Counted from the first letter of the stretch, positions 8,691-17,822 are shown. The stretch is DNA of 64,000 nucleotides from Nitrospira sp. UBA2082 (GCA_002331335.1 DCZO01000014.1:292825-356824), one strand, 5' to 3'. The notes: a model not told the origin generated them from the sequence alone. Made by a program: numbers and translations.

Positions 8691-9652
8691 GCGCCGCCTG
8701 CCCAGGCTGAGCGGTAACAGGCCTCCGCGATCTCGACGGCACGGCAACCGTCTTCTCCGGTGATCGGCATAGGCGTGCCATCCTCGATCGCCCGGAGAAA
8801 TGCCGTGAGGGTGGCGAGGACCGTCTGAGAGGGAGGACACTCCTTCTCTTCTCTGATCTCACCGGTGCCGCTGGTCCAACGCAGTCGGCGGCGGGGCCAA
8901 TCCCCCTGGAGCCTCCCCTGCGATCCAATCCATTCAACCACTCCAACACGTTCTCCCGGCAGCCTCGCGATGTCGAGGATACACACCGTCCCGCCTTGCG
9001 TCACAAGTTGCGCAGAGACGATCGTCTCCGGTGCGGCAGGAGGAAGCTGATTCATGGTGCAGCGAACGTCCCGCACCTCATCGCCGGTCAGAAAACGAAC
9101 CGCATCGAGCATGTGGATACCGATTTCTATCAACGCGCCCCGCTTGCCGTAACCCTCGGCATGGTCCGGGGCCGTCGCTTTCGGTTCGATGTGGCTGGTC
9201 AAGAGCAGCCGCTCCGATCGCCCGATTACTGCTCGACGCGTCCGCACTTCCTGGATCGTCGTGTCGAACCGCAGCGTCTGCGCCGTCATAATCGGTACTC
9301 CGGCGTCACGGGCTGATGCCACCATAGCTCGTGCATCCTCTGCTGAGGCCGCCAGCGGCTTCTCGATCAAGACCGGCTTGCGCGCCTGGACCGCCAGCCG
9401 GCAGATGTCGCGGGAAAAGACCGGCGGGGTGACGGCGATGATCGCCTCAACCGACGGATCGTCGATGAGGGCGCGAACCTCTCCATACACGCTGACCGCC
9501 TCCGCCCCGGGAAGGTCAAGTCCCTGTTCCGGATGCCGGCGGCACACCGCCTTGAGCGCGGCGGTCGGCGCATCATGCAGCAGGTGCCGGGCATAGCGCA
9601 TTCCATGGCGCCCAACGCCGATCAATCCGATTCCAAGCTGCCTTTTCTTCAT
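8639..9652 (-). CDS. Gfo/Idh/MocA family NAD(P)-dependent oxidoreductase
   Basis: About 337 residues. The N-terminal Rossmann fold begins GIGLIGVGRHGMRYARHLL. The family signature EKPLA (LIEKPLAASAEDARAM) supplies the conserved Lys near the substrate. The C-terminal alpha/beta domain contains GIHMLDAVRFLTG, with a His in the usual place for this family. Members act on sugars, inositol or related polyols; the substrate is not predictable here. The ATG at 9652 follows GGGGGAAG; an upstream in-frame Met adds 11 residues without support. It converges with the RAM gene across a repeat. Confidence 0.88.
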   Translation of the reverse strand: MKKRQLGIGLIGVGRHGMRYARHLLHDAPTAALKAVCRRHPEQGLDLPGAEAVSVYGEVRALIDDPSVEAIIAVTPPVFSRDICRLAVQARKPVLIEKPLAASAEDARAMVASARDAGVPIMTAQTLRFDTTIQEVRTRRAVIGRSERLLLTSHIEPKATAPDHAEGYGKRGALIEIGIHMLDAVRFLTGDEVRDVRCTMNQLPPAAPETIVSAQLVTQGGTVCILDIARLPGERVGVVEWIGSQGRLQGDWPRRRLRWTSGTGEIREEKECPPSQTVLATLTAFLRAIEDGTPMPITGEDGCRAVEIAEACYRSAWAGGASVIVNRHSSNGGGDGV

Positions 9653-9804
9653 CTTCCCCCACGTGTCTGATACACATTTCGGCAAGAATCATCCGCCGGT
9701 CTGGTTCCCTACCATCGGCCATAAGCCATACGCCATCAGCTCGGATCTTCCGCCGAGATAGGGTCCGTTGACATTCCCGCAAACGGCTCCCTATAGTCAA
9801 CCCT

Positions 9805-10605
9805 ATGACTCCTACACAGACTGCCCCTTTTACTTTGCCACAGATCGGGACCGGGACCGCGCGGTTCCCCAGCGGCGTTCCGATCCCCACACACACCGAC
9901 CAAATGGTCGATCCCTATTTCAGAACCAGGATGCCGAAGGAACATCAGATCGACAGCCTGCTGTTCTGGCCACAAGTCCAGGGTATCTATCCCGGCCTGG
10001 TGCTCCTCCACGATTGGTGGGGGCTGACCGGACAAATGAAAGACCTCGGCGCCCGGCTCGCCTGCGAGGGCTATGTGGTCATCATTCCCAATCTGTACGG
10101 CCGGCAAGGCGGCATGGTCACGGCCAATGATGAGGTTGCAGCGGCCTTAATGGACAAACAGAACGAGACGAACGTACTCACCGACATCAATTCCTGTTGT
10201 GAATATCTGAATACCCGCACCTTCGCGAAACGGAACATTCACGGCGTTGTCGGCTACGGCATGGGCGGCACGTACGCATTGCGGTTTGCCTGCACCCGGA
10301 AGCGGCTGCGGGCCGCCGTGTCCTACTACGGCAAGACGATTCAGCCGTTGGAATCGGTGAAGGACCTCTCCGGGTCCTTCTTGTATCACCAGGCCGGCCA
10401 AGATTCCTGGGCCACCAATGAGGAGATTGCCTCCTTGCAGGCGGCCTGCTCGGAATATGGAAAGAAGACCGAAATTCATACGTATCAGGATGCTGCTCAG
10501 GCCTTCTGTAACGAGATGAAACCCGCCGCCTATCGAGCCGATGCGACGGCCTTGGCCTGGGAACGAACCGCCACGTTTCTCAAAACCTGCTTTCAAGGGA
10601 CCTAG
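9805..10605 (+). CDS. Dienelactone hydrolase-like protein, catalytic residues lost
   Basis: A 266-residue alpha/beta hydrolase of the dienelactone hydrolase family: PGLVLLHDWWGL near residue 75, GYVVIIPNLYGRQGG, and a central nucleophile-elbow position. The family nucleophile motif is normally G-Y-C-x-G-G, but here residues 150-155 read GYGMGG, so Gly152 replaces the Cys. The family His, in a Y-x-x-A-x-H-x-F context, is replaced by Gln232 (QDAAQAFCNE). The Asp (GQD) is kept. The gene is otherwise well formed and long enough, so I infer a non-catalytic binding protein or a changed mechanism. No ribosome site stands out. Confidence 0.8.
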   Translation: MTPTQTAPFTLPQIGTGTARFPSGVPIPTHTDQMVDPYFRTRMPKEHQIDSLLFWPQVQGIYPGLVLLHDWWGLTGQMKDLGARLACEGYVVIIPNLYGRQGGMVTANDEVAAALMDKQNETNVLTDINSCCEYLNTRTFAKRNIHGVVGYGMGGTYALRFACTRKRLRAAVSYYGKTIQPLESVKDLSGSFLYHQAGQDSWATNEEIASLQAACSEYGKKTEIHTYQDAAQAFCNEMKPAAYRADATALAWERTATFLKTCFQGT

Positions 10606-10643
10606 ACAGACACGCCCCCACCTCATTCGTACCGAGTGTTACA

Positions 10644-11606
10644 ATGCGAAATACGCCGATGCACAGCCGTCCCAACCTGCCTGGAACGGGAACCATTCTC
10701 TTGGCGGCGGCGCTCTGCCTCGTGACCCCGATGACGGCAGTCGCTGCGGGAAAATCTTCACCGGAACTTGTATCAAAGATTGTCGTCGACCACGGCGCCC
10801 AACTCGCTGGAGTGAATTCCACTGCCAGCGCCATGGCACTGTTCACCAGCACCGTCGGCCCGGCGCTGGGCTTGAACGATGTGGCCCGTATTCTCGGCGC
10901 GAAGGGACTGTCAGCCCAGGCGGCGAAAGACCTCCGCCTCACCGAATTGTCTCAATCTGCTCAGGAACTGATGGCAGCCCTGGCGGCCTGGCAACTTGCC
11001 GACTCTCGCAGCCGACCGACTGAAGAAACGGCATCGCCATCCGTTCCTGCTTCAGAACGGCAGGACTGGATCAGCGGCACCAGCCGACTCGCAAGTCTCA
11101 ACGGCTTCTTCCGGTTGATGGCGGAGCCCTCCGCTGCTGATCCGACGCAAGCAGTGCCCCACACACAGCGAACTGAACTGCTCCTTGCGTCCCAGCAGGT
11201 GGCAATGGAGGCGCATCAACGAGCGCTCGCGGCTTGGTGGTCACTGGCTGAATGGAAAGACGGGGTCCGGCAAGCCAGAGGTCTCGCCCGCCTCTGCGGG
11301 ACCTGGCAGTGGATCATCCACAACCACCACAATCACCAGGAACAGAAAATGACCATCGTCTTCCCTCCAGCCGGGCAGACATTGCCCAACGTGTCCGTAC
11401 CGGCCGAAGCCGTCGTACTCGGCGACAGCATTTATTTGCGGTGGGAGGAACGAGGCTATGTGCAGGAAGACAGTTTGCTGTTCGTCACGGAAGGACACAA
11501 GAAAGATACGCTCGATGAGCCGATGAAGCTGGAAGGATCGTTTGCGAATAACACCGGGGGCTGGGGACCGATTTCCGCCAAACGCACCGCCAAGTGTCAG
11601 CCCTAG
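10644..11606 (+). CDS. Hypothetical secreted protein, 320 aa
   Basis: The N-terminus carries a clear signal peptide: a polar start, hydrophobic ILLAAALCLVTPMTAVAA, and a likely cleavage after AVAA. The mature part has a helical N-terminal half (SSPELVSKIVVDHGAQLAGV, then LSQSAQELMAALAAWQLA). The C-terminal half is probably a beta-barrel-like domain with TIVFPPAGQTLPNVSVPAEA and YLRWEERGYVQEDSLLFV. No family recognised. It starts 38 bases after the hydrolase-like gene on the same strand, so cotranscription is possible. A start at Met6 is an alternative. Confidence 0.6.
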   Translation: MRNTPMHSRPNLPGTGTILLAAALCLVTPMTAVAAGKSSPELVSKIVVDHGAQLAGVNSTASAMALFTSTVGPALGLNDVARILGAKGLSAQAAKDLRLTELSQSAQELMAALAAWQLADSRSRPTEETASPSVPASERQDWISGTSRLASLNGFFRLMAEPSAADPTQAVPHTQRTELLLASQQVAMEAHQRALAAWWSLAEWKDGVRQARGLARLCGTWQWIIHNHHNHQEQKMTIVFPPAGQTLPNVSVPAEAVVLGDSIYLRWEERGYVQEDSLLFVTEGHKKDTLDEPMKLEGSFANNTGGWGPISAKRTAKCQP

Positions 11607-11621
11607 AAGCCCTGACAAACA

Positions 11622-11642
11622 TATCTCGTCGTTTGCGAGATA
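11622..11642. terminator. Possible bidirectional hairpin between convergent genes
   Basis: TATCTCG and CGAGATA form a perfect 7-bp stem around a 7-base loop, between the stops of the secreted-protein gene and the DUF423 gene. No T-tract follows on either side, so it is a weak terminator candidate. Confidence 0.35.
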
Positions 11643-11678
11643 CGCGTCACGCTTCACGAACGACGCGCAAGCTTTAGC

Positions 11679-12065
11679 CTATTTTCTCTGCCACAGCCGC
11701 CAACCGAACAGACCCCAGCCGATGATAAACGTCAGTCCACCCAGCGGCGTGATCGGCCCCATCCACTTCTGCCCTGCCAGCGCAATCCCGTAGAGACTGC
11801 CGCAGAACATCACCATCCCTGCGGTAAAAATCCATCCCGCCGTCACCAACCGATGATCGCCGAAGAGCCTCGCCGCTATTCCAGCCAGAATCATCCCGAA
11901 CGCATGGTACATCTGGTAGCGAGTGCCCGTATCGTAGGCGGCCAACATCGGCGGCTCCAGCATGGTCTTGAGCATATGGGCCCCGAACGCCCCGGCCGCA
12001 ACACCGATGCCCGCCAGGAGACAACCGACCGCAATCAATCGCCGCGATGATGTATCCACATCCAT
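11679..12065 (-). CDS. DUF423 family membrane protein (YgdD-like)
   Basis: 128 residues with four hydrophobic segments and the family pattern: GAFGAHML early, then YHAFGMIL in segment 2, a GSLYGIAL segment, and GPITPLGGLTFIIGW at the end. DUF423 proteins are small inner-membrane proteins of unknown role, often near housekeeping genes. The start ATG at 12065 gives the expected short cytosolic lead (MDVDTSSRRLIAVG). It converges with the secreted-protein gene. Confidence 0.9.
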   Translation of the reverse strand: MDVDTSSRRLIAVGCLLAGIGVAAGAFGAHMLKTMLEPPMLAAYDTGTRYQMYHAFGMILAGIAARLFGDHRLVTAGWIFTAGMVMFCGSLYGIALAGQKWMGPITPLGGLTFIIGWGLFGWRLWQRK

Positions 12066-12487
12066 AACTGCATTCCCTCACGTTTCTTTCATTGGGGCCA
12101 ATAGACCGCGGCATCATAGCGCGATCACCCTTGGGCTTCTAGCATGAAGATCGGCGCGTATGGCCGAAAGCGAATGGGCTCGTGGTCGGAAACAGACTTG
12201 ATCCTAGCTTCTTGCTCCTTGTCCCTTGATCCTCGCTAGGGCTGACCGGACATGTCATATCGACCTTATCGATAGATCCAAGCGATCCTAACCATAAGAG
12301 GAATAGAGTAATCCTACGCACCGGTGTTACCGTTCCGACCACATGAGTGAGGAAGGTAAGTGGGTTTCAGACACAATCCGCTCGACACACTCACGTTGCG
12401 GGGTGACTAAGGAGCATGTCGTGCGATTGCAATCCATGCAAAGATTCCTGACCCTTTCACCTTCAGTACGTTCGGCCGTGAAGGCTC
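12066..12487. other. Intergenic stretch at the edge of the AT-rich island
   Basis: No convincing gene. A 67-codon open frame on the minus strand (12139-12342) lacks a ribosome site and protein-like composition. Base composition begins to drop toward the right, marking the left border of the AT-richer segment that runs to the insertion sequence. Confidence 0.4.
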
Positions 12488-12907
12488 ATGACTTACCTTA
12501 AGTTGCTGGGTATATCCTTTGCCATTTTTACTTCCTTCATCTCGGCGTCACACGCAGGCAATGTAGAGCCAACAAGAAACCCAGAAGAGATTATGCTCTC
12601 CCAAGAAGAAGTAAAGTTTGTTCGGTGGTTGATTGCGACAGATGACATGATTAAGACAGCCAGCCAAGAAGGACAATTACTATATTGGCTCAATAAGGCC
12701 ATTTCCATTGTGGCGCCAGGACCAATTAAGCTTATACAGCAGTGGAACATGGGTGCCCTTGAGGGCTGGAGAAAGGCAAACAAGAAACTTGTGACGCTTA
12801 AGAGGCAGGTGCATTGCGAGAGAATTCATCTCCGGATTTCTGAGGAAACAGAGAATAGTCCATTTTTTGAAAAACTATATAAAGCTAGAGGGTGCGAAGA
12901 GAATTAG
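12488..12907 (+). CDS. Small secreted protein, 139 aa
   Basis: The signal peptide is clear: MTYLKLLGISFAIFTSFISA then SHAG, with cleavage probably after SHA. The mature ~117 residues are helical and charged (EEIMLSQEEVKFVRWLIATD; GALEGWRKANKKLVTLKRQV). They carry two cysteines, in HCER and GCEEN, that could form a disulfide. No family recognised. A GAAGG precedes the ATG. Codon use and base composition are AT-richer than those of the flanking chromosome. Confidence 0.6.
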   Translation: MTYLKLLGISFAIFTSFISASHAGNVEPTRNPEEIMLSQEEVKFVRWLIATDDMIKTASQEGQLLYWLNKAISIVAPGPIKLIQQWNMGALEGWRKANKKLVTLKRQVHCERIHLRISEETENSPFFEKLYKARGCEEN

Positions 12908-13128
12908 CGTTTTTAATTCCGTGCTCACAATTTTCCCCTACTGGTGCCTCCTTGGCGAGAAGCTTGCAGGATCATCACTCTTTCTTTGGAGGGCCATCGC
13001 AACATCGCGCATTTCCGATCGAGTCCACCGAGGCAGATCAGAACCAACCAATGCAATTTATCCAAGTAGTTCAGTCCTCGATCGCGGCTCAATATATCCG
13101 TCACAAATCCACAAAGGAGGATCACTTC

Positions 13129-13497
13129 ATGATTACGCTTCTCAGTTTATCTCGTCTACTTCTAATGACCATCGCAATCGTTTTTGCTACGGTTCCAAGT
13201 GGGTTTGCCTTCGACCTGAAGAAGGTAGATTCGTCATCTCGTAATGGAAATGTGGATTCAGACTTTGAGTTCACGGTAAACAAGGCGGAAGCGAACACCC
13301 TTGGATCGACTGAAATGAAAGCCACGCTTCTAGTTTTCTGCACTCAAGCTCTTGGGCCATTGGGGCCTGTGGCTGCTAAGTTTGTCGGCGAACATTTAGA
13401 TCAAATCAAGCAGACAGCCACCGAAAATGGCGCCTACATCAAGATGACTATCCGTAATGGAACTGGTCTCCATATCTGGGAGGTGTACCCTCTCTAG
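13129..13497 (+). CDS. Small secreted protein, 122 aa
   Basis: The ATG at 13129 is preceded by AAAGGAGG, a near-perfect ribosome site, which decides the start over a longer in-frame extension. The signal peptide is LSRLLLMTIAIVFATVPSGFA, cleaved before FDLKK. The mature part is ~95 residues with one Cys (LVFCTQ) and a C-terminal beta-like segment (YIKMTIRNGTGLHIWEV). No family recognised. It lies in the AT-rich island with the previous secreted protein, but the 220-base gap argues against tight coupling. Confidence 0.6.
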   Translation: MITLLSLSRLLLMTIAIVFATVPSGFAFDLKKVDSSSRNGNVDSDFEFTVNKAEANTLGSTEMKATLLVFCTQALGPLGPVAAKFVGEHLDQIKQTATENGAYIKMTIRNGTGLHIWEVYPL

Positions 13498-13594
13498 ATG
13501 ACAATGAAGAGCCCTGCTCTTACAGGTGAGACCTCCTTGAGCGAGAGGCATTTGCAAGCACGCACCCCGAGACGAAGGATTGGAAAAAGATAAT

Positions 13595-14350
13595 CTACCT
13601 TCTTCGTTGCTTGTATTTTCTTTGCCGATCGCGAGAGATTATGGAGAGTGAGCGTGTCGCTGATAAGGGTGAAGCACCATGAGAATATCGTAGCCTGAAA
13701 TGCGGTATGGAGCATTCGCTGACCGTGATGGTCTCAGCGAAAACCTCGCCCGCAAGATTGAGGGATTTGGAAAAGGGTCGAGTGGACGTATTATAGAAGT
13801 TTCTAATAATAAAACCGATGAAATCATATGGGGTTAAAGGCGCACTCACTGGTATTCGACAATCCTTATATTGTCCGAGCGTGAGATGGCTCTTCGGATG
13901 ATCAACCTCTACATGCACCGATGGAGAACTATTGAAATCGAAGCGAATTGGGAATGGCACCACAGGACGGGATAGCATGTCTGCAAAGATGTCGTCATTC
14001 AGATAAGATTCCTGGTCTGTCTGGAAGCTTTCCAAGTCTGGGGAGGGGAAAAATGCCAGTCTATGTGACCACAGGTGGTCACTCTGGAATGTGTATAACA
14101 TCTGAATCAATGACCCATCGATCATTTTCAGATGATATGCACCAGCCTTTTCAAGAGTTCTGTATATATGGTTATATGAAACGTTCTTAAGCGCTACAGC
14201 CAGACTGTTCGCATCCTTGACCGTGACTTGAACTCCGCCTCCCTGAAGTGGTTGCACCGTCGGGAAGTTTTGGGAGTCGCAGAGGCTAAGAGAGACAACC
14301 TGGGTAATTATGCTTCTGGCTTGGCGTAAGATTTCCCTCTGAGTTATCAC
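13595..14350 (-). CDS. DUF2290-like protein, partner of the helicase
   Basis: 251 residues. The central pattern VDHPKSHLTLGQYKDCRIPV, then SAPLTPYDFIGFIIRNFYN resembles what I remember as the DUF2290 core. DUF2290 genes commonly accompany a superfamily 1 helicase, and such helicase-DUF2290 pairs have, from memory, been catalogued as candidate phage-defence systems. The GTG start overlaps the helicase stop by 4 bases (GTGA), a sign of translational coupling. Molecular activity is unknown. The C-terminus is strongly basic (RDRQRKYKQRRR), suggesting nucleic-acid contact. It is AT-richer than the genome around it. Confidence 0.7.
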   Translation of the reverse strand: MITQREILRQARSIITQVVSLSLCDSQNFPTVQPLQGGGVQVTVKDANSLAVALKNVSYNHIYRTLEKAGAYHLKMIDGSLIQMLYTFQSDHLWSHRLAFFPSPDLESFQTDQESYLNDDIFADMLSRPVVPFPIRFDFNSSPSVHVEVDHPKSHLTLGQYKDCRIPVSAPLTPYDFIGFIIRNFYNTSTRPFSKSLNLAGEVFAETITVSECSIPHFRLRYSHGASPLSATRSLSIISRDRQRKYKQRRR

Positions 14351-16482
14351 TTCTTTCCGTGTCCAAGCAGCCTTCTAAATTTAGCAATCACTTCGTCTGG
14401 ATAATCATCAAGAACTGTTTCTCCGCTCTCAAGTGATTCCAGGATATCTTCAAGGCTTAACTGCTTCTGGCGAATTCTTTTCTTCTCTTCTGCGGTCATA
14501 TCTCGGTTGATTACTCGCAGCTGTGCGCGCTCTTGAGCCGTTGGGTACTTAAACCGAAGTTGATATTGGGATTTTCTCACTCTTTCAAACTCTTTCTCGA
14601 GCTTCTCCATATCCTCGCCATACCCAATGACTCTTACCCAGGCTTTACTCCGCGTAATTGCAGTAAACAATCTGTTTCGCACACGAGCCAAATCTCCACG
14701 CCAAGCAGCATAGCAATCTTGTGCATTAATCACGTAGACCATCGCAGCTTCATTTCCCTTTGCTCGAAAAATCCCTGTAAAGGTGACCTTATCTCCCTCA
14801 AAGAACACATCCGGAGTTGTTGAAACTCCAGCAAGGCTCGAGTTTATTCCCTTTTCCAATAGCCTCTTTCTTGCCTGTGACACTGCGCTTCGTGTAGTAA
14901 TGGGATCTGGATTGATAACTATGATGTCGCCCGGCTGGAGTTCATCTTTCTGAAGATTGTGCACGATCTCACTTACTAGCCATTCTATCTGCGCATCATC
15001 GGTGGCGAAACTCTTAAACCTGATAAGATCCTCCAGCGGTGAGTGAAGCTCTAGGAACTCGGGGCTTGTATCTCTGGACCTTGAAAGCGTGACCTGTTTA
15101 CCTTCCTCAAATTGTCCATTAACAATGCCATAACCTATATCGAGCCAAAGTTCCTTGTGGTCAAACATTTGAATTAGCCCTTCCGGCTCGCGGTAGATTC
15201 CAAAGCCTAAGGCATGGGCTGTTGTTAGGATAGGGCGCGAGTTTCGGTAACATTTCTCCAGAATTATGTCCTGTCTGGGTTTCCCAGCTATCGCCGGAGA
15301 AAAAACTACGCGAGGCTGGCCATCTCCACTCTTGCCAAAGATTTCTTCAGGTGGGGGAAGGGACTTGTTCGTCAGGCTCTGCAGTTCGTCGTAGGCGTAC
15401 ACAAGGCGCTTTGGCTCTCGAAGGTATTCGTAACAGAGAAGGAGAAAGTTGGGAGAAAAGTCTTGAGCCTCATCAACTAAGATCGCATCGTATGTGGGTT
15501 TAAACTGTTTCGTTTCCTGCAAGGCTTTTTCGCATACCCCTTCGAATTCCCGTCCTGACCCAAAGGTGGATCGCGCGGCTCTATAGTCCAAGTATTCAAT
15601 GCCGTGGTCTTTGCAGAAGCTATAGTAAATTCCAGATTTATCTTCACCTGGAGAGCCCCAGGCATTAATTATGTGAATGTTATCCCAGTCAGGTTCTTCA
15701 TTCGTCTGCTCAATGACAAAGGTGTTGATAAGACTTTCAAACTGGCCCTTTAGGGATCGTGTATGGAATGTTACCGCTATTTTCCAATCCTGATTTTGCG
15801 CATGAAGGTATGCAACCTTAAGCGCGAGTACGATTGTTTTTCCAGATCCAGCCAATCCACGGATTCTCTGCACGCCTTCGAATGTTTCTATTACTGCGGC
15901 GCTCTGAATGTTGTCGAGGTTTGCAATTGAATCCTCGAGAGCTCTTAATTTGCTCCCTTTCGACAGAGGATCTTTTGTCTCCCGCTTTTTCTTCCCTTTC
16001 TTGATGGTTGAGATTGACTGGATTGCAGCGACTGCAGCAGGAAAGTACCGTTTCTCCTCTACTGTTAGCCCGGCAAGGAAGCCTCCGATGGTTTTCAGGT
16101 TGCAGATCGGATGCCCAGACGTTGTTATGGCTGAAGTGTTAGTAATTGCTGGCGCAAAGGAAACACAGGATGGAAGGATTGCCAGGGTACGCCCTTTAAC
16201 GAGGGCTTTGTGTTGCAGGAGCTTAGCTTGTAGCTTTGTGAAGCTCTCGTCTTGTGCAAGAGCAAATTCACTTGGATCTTTACCTTCCACAATATGGAAA
16301 ATAACGATACCTGAGTTTGGACTAAGCAATAGGGCATCTATCCGAAAAGGACCTTCTGGCGTTCCTATTATTGGATAGCCAATGTAAAGCGTGCCCTCCA
16401 TGTCAGGTTGACTGGCAAAGAAGTTTGCTAGCTGCTCACTGGCTACGGGTTTTCTAGTACTGCCCCAAATTGTCTTAACCAT
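14347..16482 (-). CDS. UvrD-like SF1 helicase of a two-gene candidate defence unit
   Basis: 711 residues from the ATG at 16482 (AAGGG upstream; the frame stays open to a TTG at 16575). Residues ~30-120 resemble a nuclease-type alpha/beta fold (FRIDALLLSPNSGIVIFHIV), but the usual NERD/PD-(D/E)XK residues are not clearly all there. The helicase core has Walker A GLAGSGKT at 209-216, Walker B/DEAQD at 337-341, and the UvrD motif VI RNRLFTAITRSKAWVRV near the C-terminal end. The tail is charged and helical. It is coupled to the DUF2290-like gene. The insertion sequence lies ~135 bases upstream and may affect its promoter. Confidence 0.85.
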   Translation of the reverse strand: MVKTIWGSTRKPVASEQLANFFASQPDMEGTLYIGYPIIGTPEGPFRIDALLLSPNSGIVIFHIVEGKDPSEFALAQDESFTKLQAKLLQHKALVKGRTLAILPSCVSFAPAITNTSAITTSGHPICNLKTIGGFLAGLTVEEKRYFPAAVAAIQSISTIKKGKKKRETKDPLSKGSKLRALEDSIANLDNIQSAAVIETFEGVQRIRGLAGSGKTIVLALKVAYLHAQNQDWKIAVTFHTRSLKGQFESLINTFVIEQTNEEPDWDNIHIINAWGSPGEDKSGIYYSFCKDHGIEYLDYRAARSTFGSGREFEGVCEKALQETKQFKPTYDAILVDEAQDFSPNFLLLCYEYLREPKRLVYAYDELQSLTNKSLPPPEEIFGKSGDGQPRVVFSPAIAGKPRQDIILEKCYRNSRPILTTAHALGFGIYREPEGLIQMFDHKELWLDIGYGIVNGQFEEGKQVTLSRSRDTSPEFLELHSPLEDLIRFKSFATDDAQIEWLVSEIVHNLQKDELQPGDIIVINPDPITTRSAVSQARKRLLEKGINSSLAGVSTTPDVFFEGDKVTFTGIFRAKGNEAAMVYVINAQDCYAAWRGDLARVRNRLFTAITRSKAWVRVIGYGEDMEKLEKEFERVRKSQYQLRFKYPTAQERAQLRVINRDMTAEEKKRIRQKQLSLEDILESLESGETVLDDYPDEVIAKFRRLLGHGKK

Positions 16483-16692
16483 CGCGCCCTTCACTGAAAG
16501 GAGAATTGCTTCAGAAGTATGAACCAGAATGGCTAAGTCAGGCAATGCCCCCCTTCTTCTCGAAGCAGACGACAACTCTTGGACTGGCTACGATCAAAAG
16601 GGAACTGAACGTGTGTATGACCTTCCCCCCGAAAACTAGACCATTGGCTTGGAAGTTCATCTGTGCTGAGATGGGCCCCACAGGAGGGGGCC

Positions 16693-16959
16693 ATGACACG
16701 GAAACGGCACACGGAGGAACAGATCATTGCGGTGCTCAAGGACGCCCAGGCGGGCACCGGAGTGCAGGAGCTCTGTCGCAAGCACGGCATCTCGGACGCC
16801 ACCTTTTATAAGTGGCGGACCAAGTATGCAGGACTGGAAGTCAGCGACGTGAAGAAACTCCGCCAGCTGGAAGACGAAAACCGGCGGTTAAAACAGATGG
16901 TGGCGGACCAAGCCCTGGACATCCAGGCGCTGAAAGCGATCACCGCAAAAAACTGGTAG
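16693..16959 (+). CDS. IS3-family transposase OrfA
   Basis: 88 residues, starting MTRKRHTEEQIIAVLKDAQA. It is a helix-turn-helix DNA-binding protein (GVQELCRKHGISDATFYKW) followed by a leucine-zipper-like coiled coil (VKKLRQLEDENRRLKQMVAD). It binds the element ends and acts as a regulator. Near its 3' end is the slippery heptamer A-AAA-AAC (16947-16953), in the right phase for -1 frameshifting into orfB, which produces the OrfAB transposase. GGAGGGGG lies upstream of the ATG. Confidence 0.93.
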   Translation: MTRKRHTEEQIIAVLKDAQAGTGVQELCRKHGISDATFYKWRTKYAGLEVSDVKKLRQLEDENRRLKQMVADQALDIQALKAITAKNW

Positions 16960-17822
16960 AGCCCAAGGCGAAGCGAGCGGCGGCGCAGTGGAGCACCGAG
17001 CGCTTTGGGCTCAGTCAGCGACGGGTGTGCTGGTTACTCACGCTCGATCGGAACACGCTGCGGTATCGCAGTCGGCGTCAGGACGATGCGGCACTGCGGA
17101 CCCGGATCCGCGAGATTGCCGAGGCCAAGCGGCGATACGGCTGTCCTCGGATTTATGTGCGGTTGCGCCGAGAGGGATGGGCCGTGAACCATAAGAAGGT
17201 CGAACGGCTCTATTATCGCGACGAAGGGCTGTCGTTACGGCGGCGGCGACGGAAGAAGGCCGCGGCGGTGCCCCGGGTGGCCCTGCCCACGCCCACGCAC
17301 CCAGGCCGCTGTTATGCCATCGACTTTGTCCATGACCGGCTCGTGACCGGCCGGCGATTCAAGTGTTTGACGATGACCGATCTGTGTTCGAAAGAGGTGC
17401 CGGTGATTGAGGTGGATGTGTCGATTGGCGGAGCCCGAGTGTGCCGGATTCTGGATCGGCTGTTCGCCACCCGATCGTTGCCAGAGACCTTGATCCTGGA
17501 CAACGGTCCCGAATTCGCTGGGACGGCCTTAGATGCGTGGGCGGCCCAGCATGGTGTGCAGCTGCACTTCATTCAGCCGGGCAAACCGGTCCAGAATGCG
17601 TTTATCGAAAGCTTCAATGGAAAGTTTCGGGATGAATGTCTCAACGAGCACTGGTTTCTGACGTTACAGGAAGCACAGCTGGTGATTGAAGCGTGGCGGC
17701 GGGAATACAATGAGGAGCGGACGCACAGCACCATTGGGGATGTGACACCCCAGGAGTTCATTCACAACTATCAAACCGGGACCCAGCTCACACAGGAGGT
17801 CACTTCCTCAGCGGTGGTGTAA
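16947..17822 (+). CDS. IS3-family transposase OrfB (expressed as OrfAB by -1 frameshift)
   Basis: Catalytic rve integrase domain with the DDE triad: first Asp in RCYAIDFVHD, second in LILDNGPEF, and Glu in FIESFNGKFRDECLN, with the spacing typical of DD(35)E. The N-terminal part is the HTH_21-like region (RRYGCPRIYVRLRREGWAVN). The frame opens upstream in a region without protein similarity, so translation is expected by slippage at 16947-16953 from orfA. The stop is at 17820-17822, just inside the right inverted end. Confidence 0.92.
   Translation, partial: KKLVEPKAKRAAAQWSTERFGLSQRRVCWLLTLDRNTLRYRSRRQDDAALRTRIREIAEAKRRYGCPRIYVRLRREGWAVNHKKVERLYYRDEGLSLRRRRRKKAAAVPRVALPTPTHPGRCYAIDFVHDRLVTGRRFKCLTMTDLCSKEVPVIEVDVSIGGARVCRILDRLFATRSLPETLILDNGPEFAGTALDAWAAQHGVQLHFIQPGKPVQNAFIESFNGKFRDECLNEHWFLTLQEAQLVIEAWRREYNEERTHSTIGDVTPQEFIHNYQTGTQLTQEVTSSAVV

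Noticed and set aside
12139..12342. 67-residue minus-strand frame between DUF423 and the island
   Set aside because: No ribosome site, odd composition, no family.
12892..13128. Upstream extension of the 13129 secreted protein
   Set aside because: The ribosome site and signal peptide at 13129 fix the start; the extension is not protein-like.
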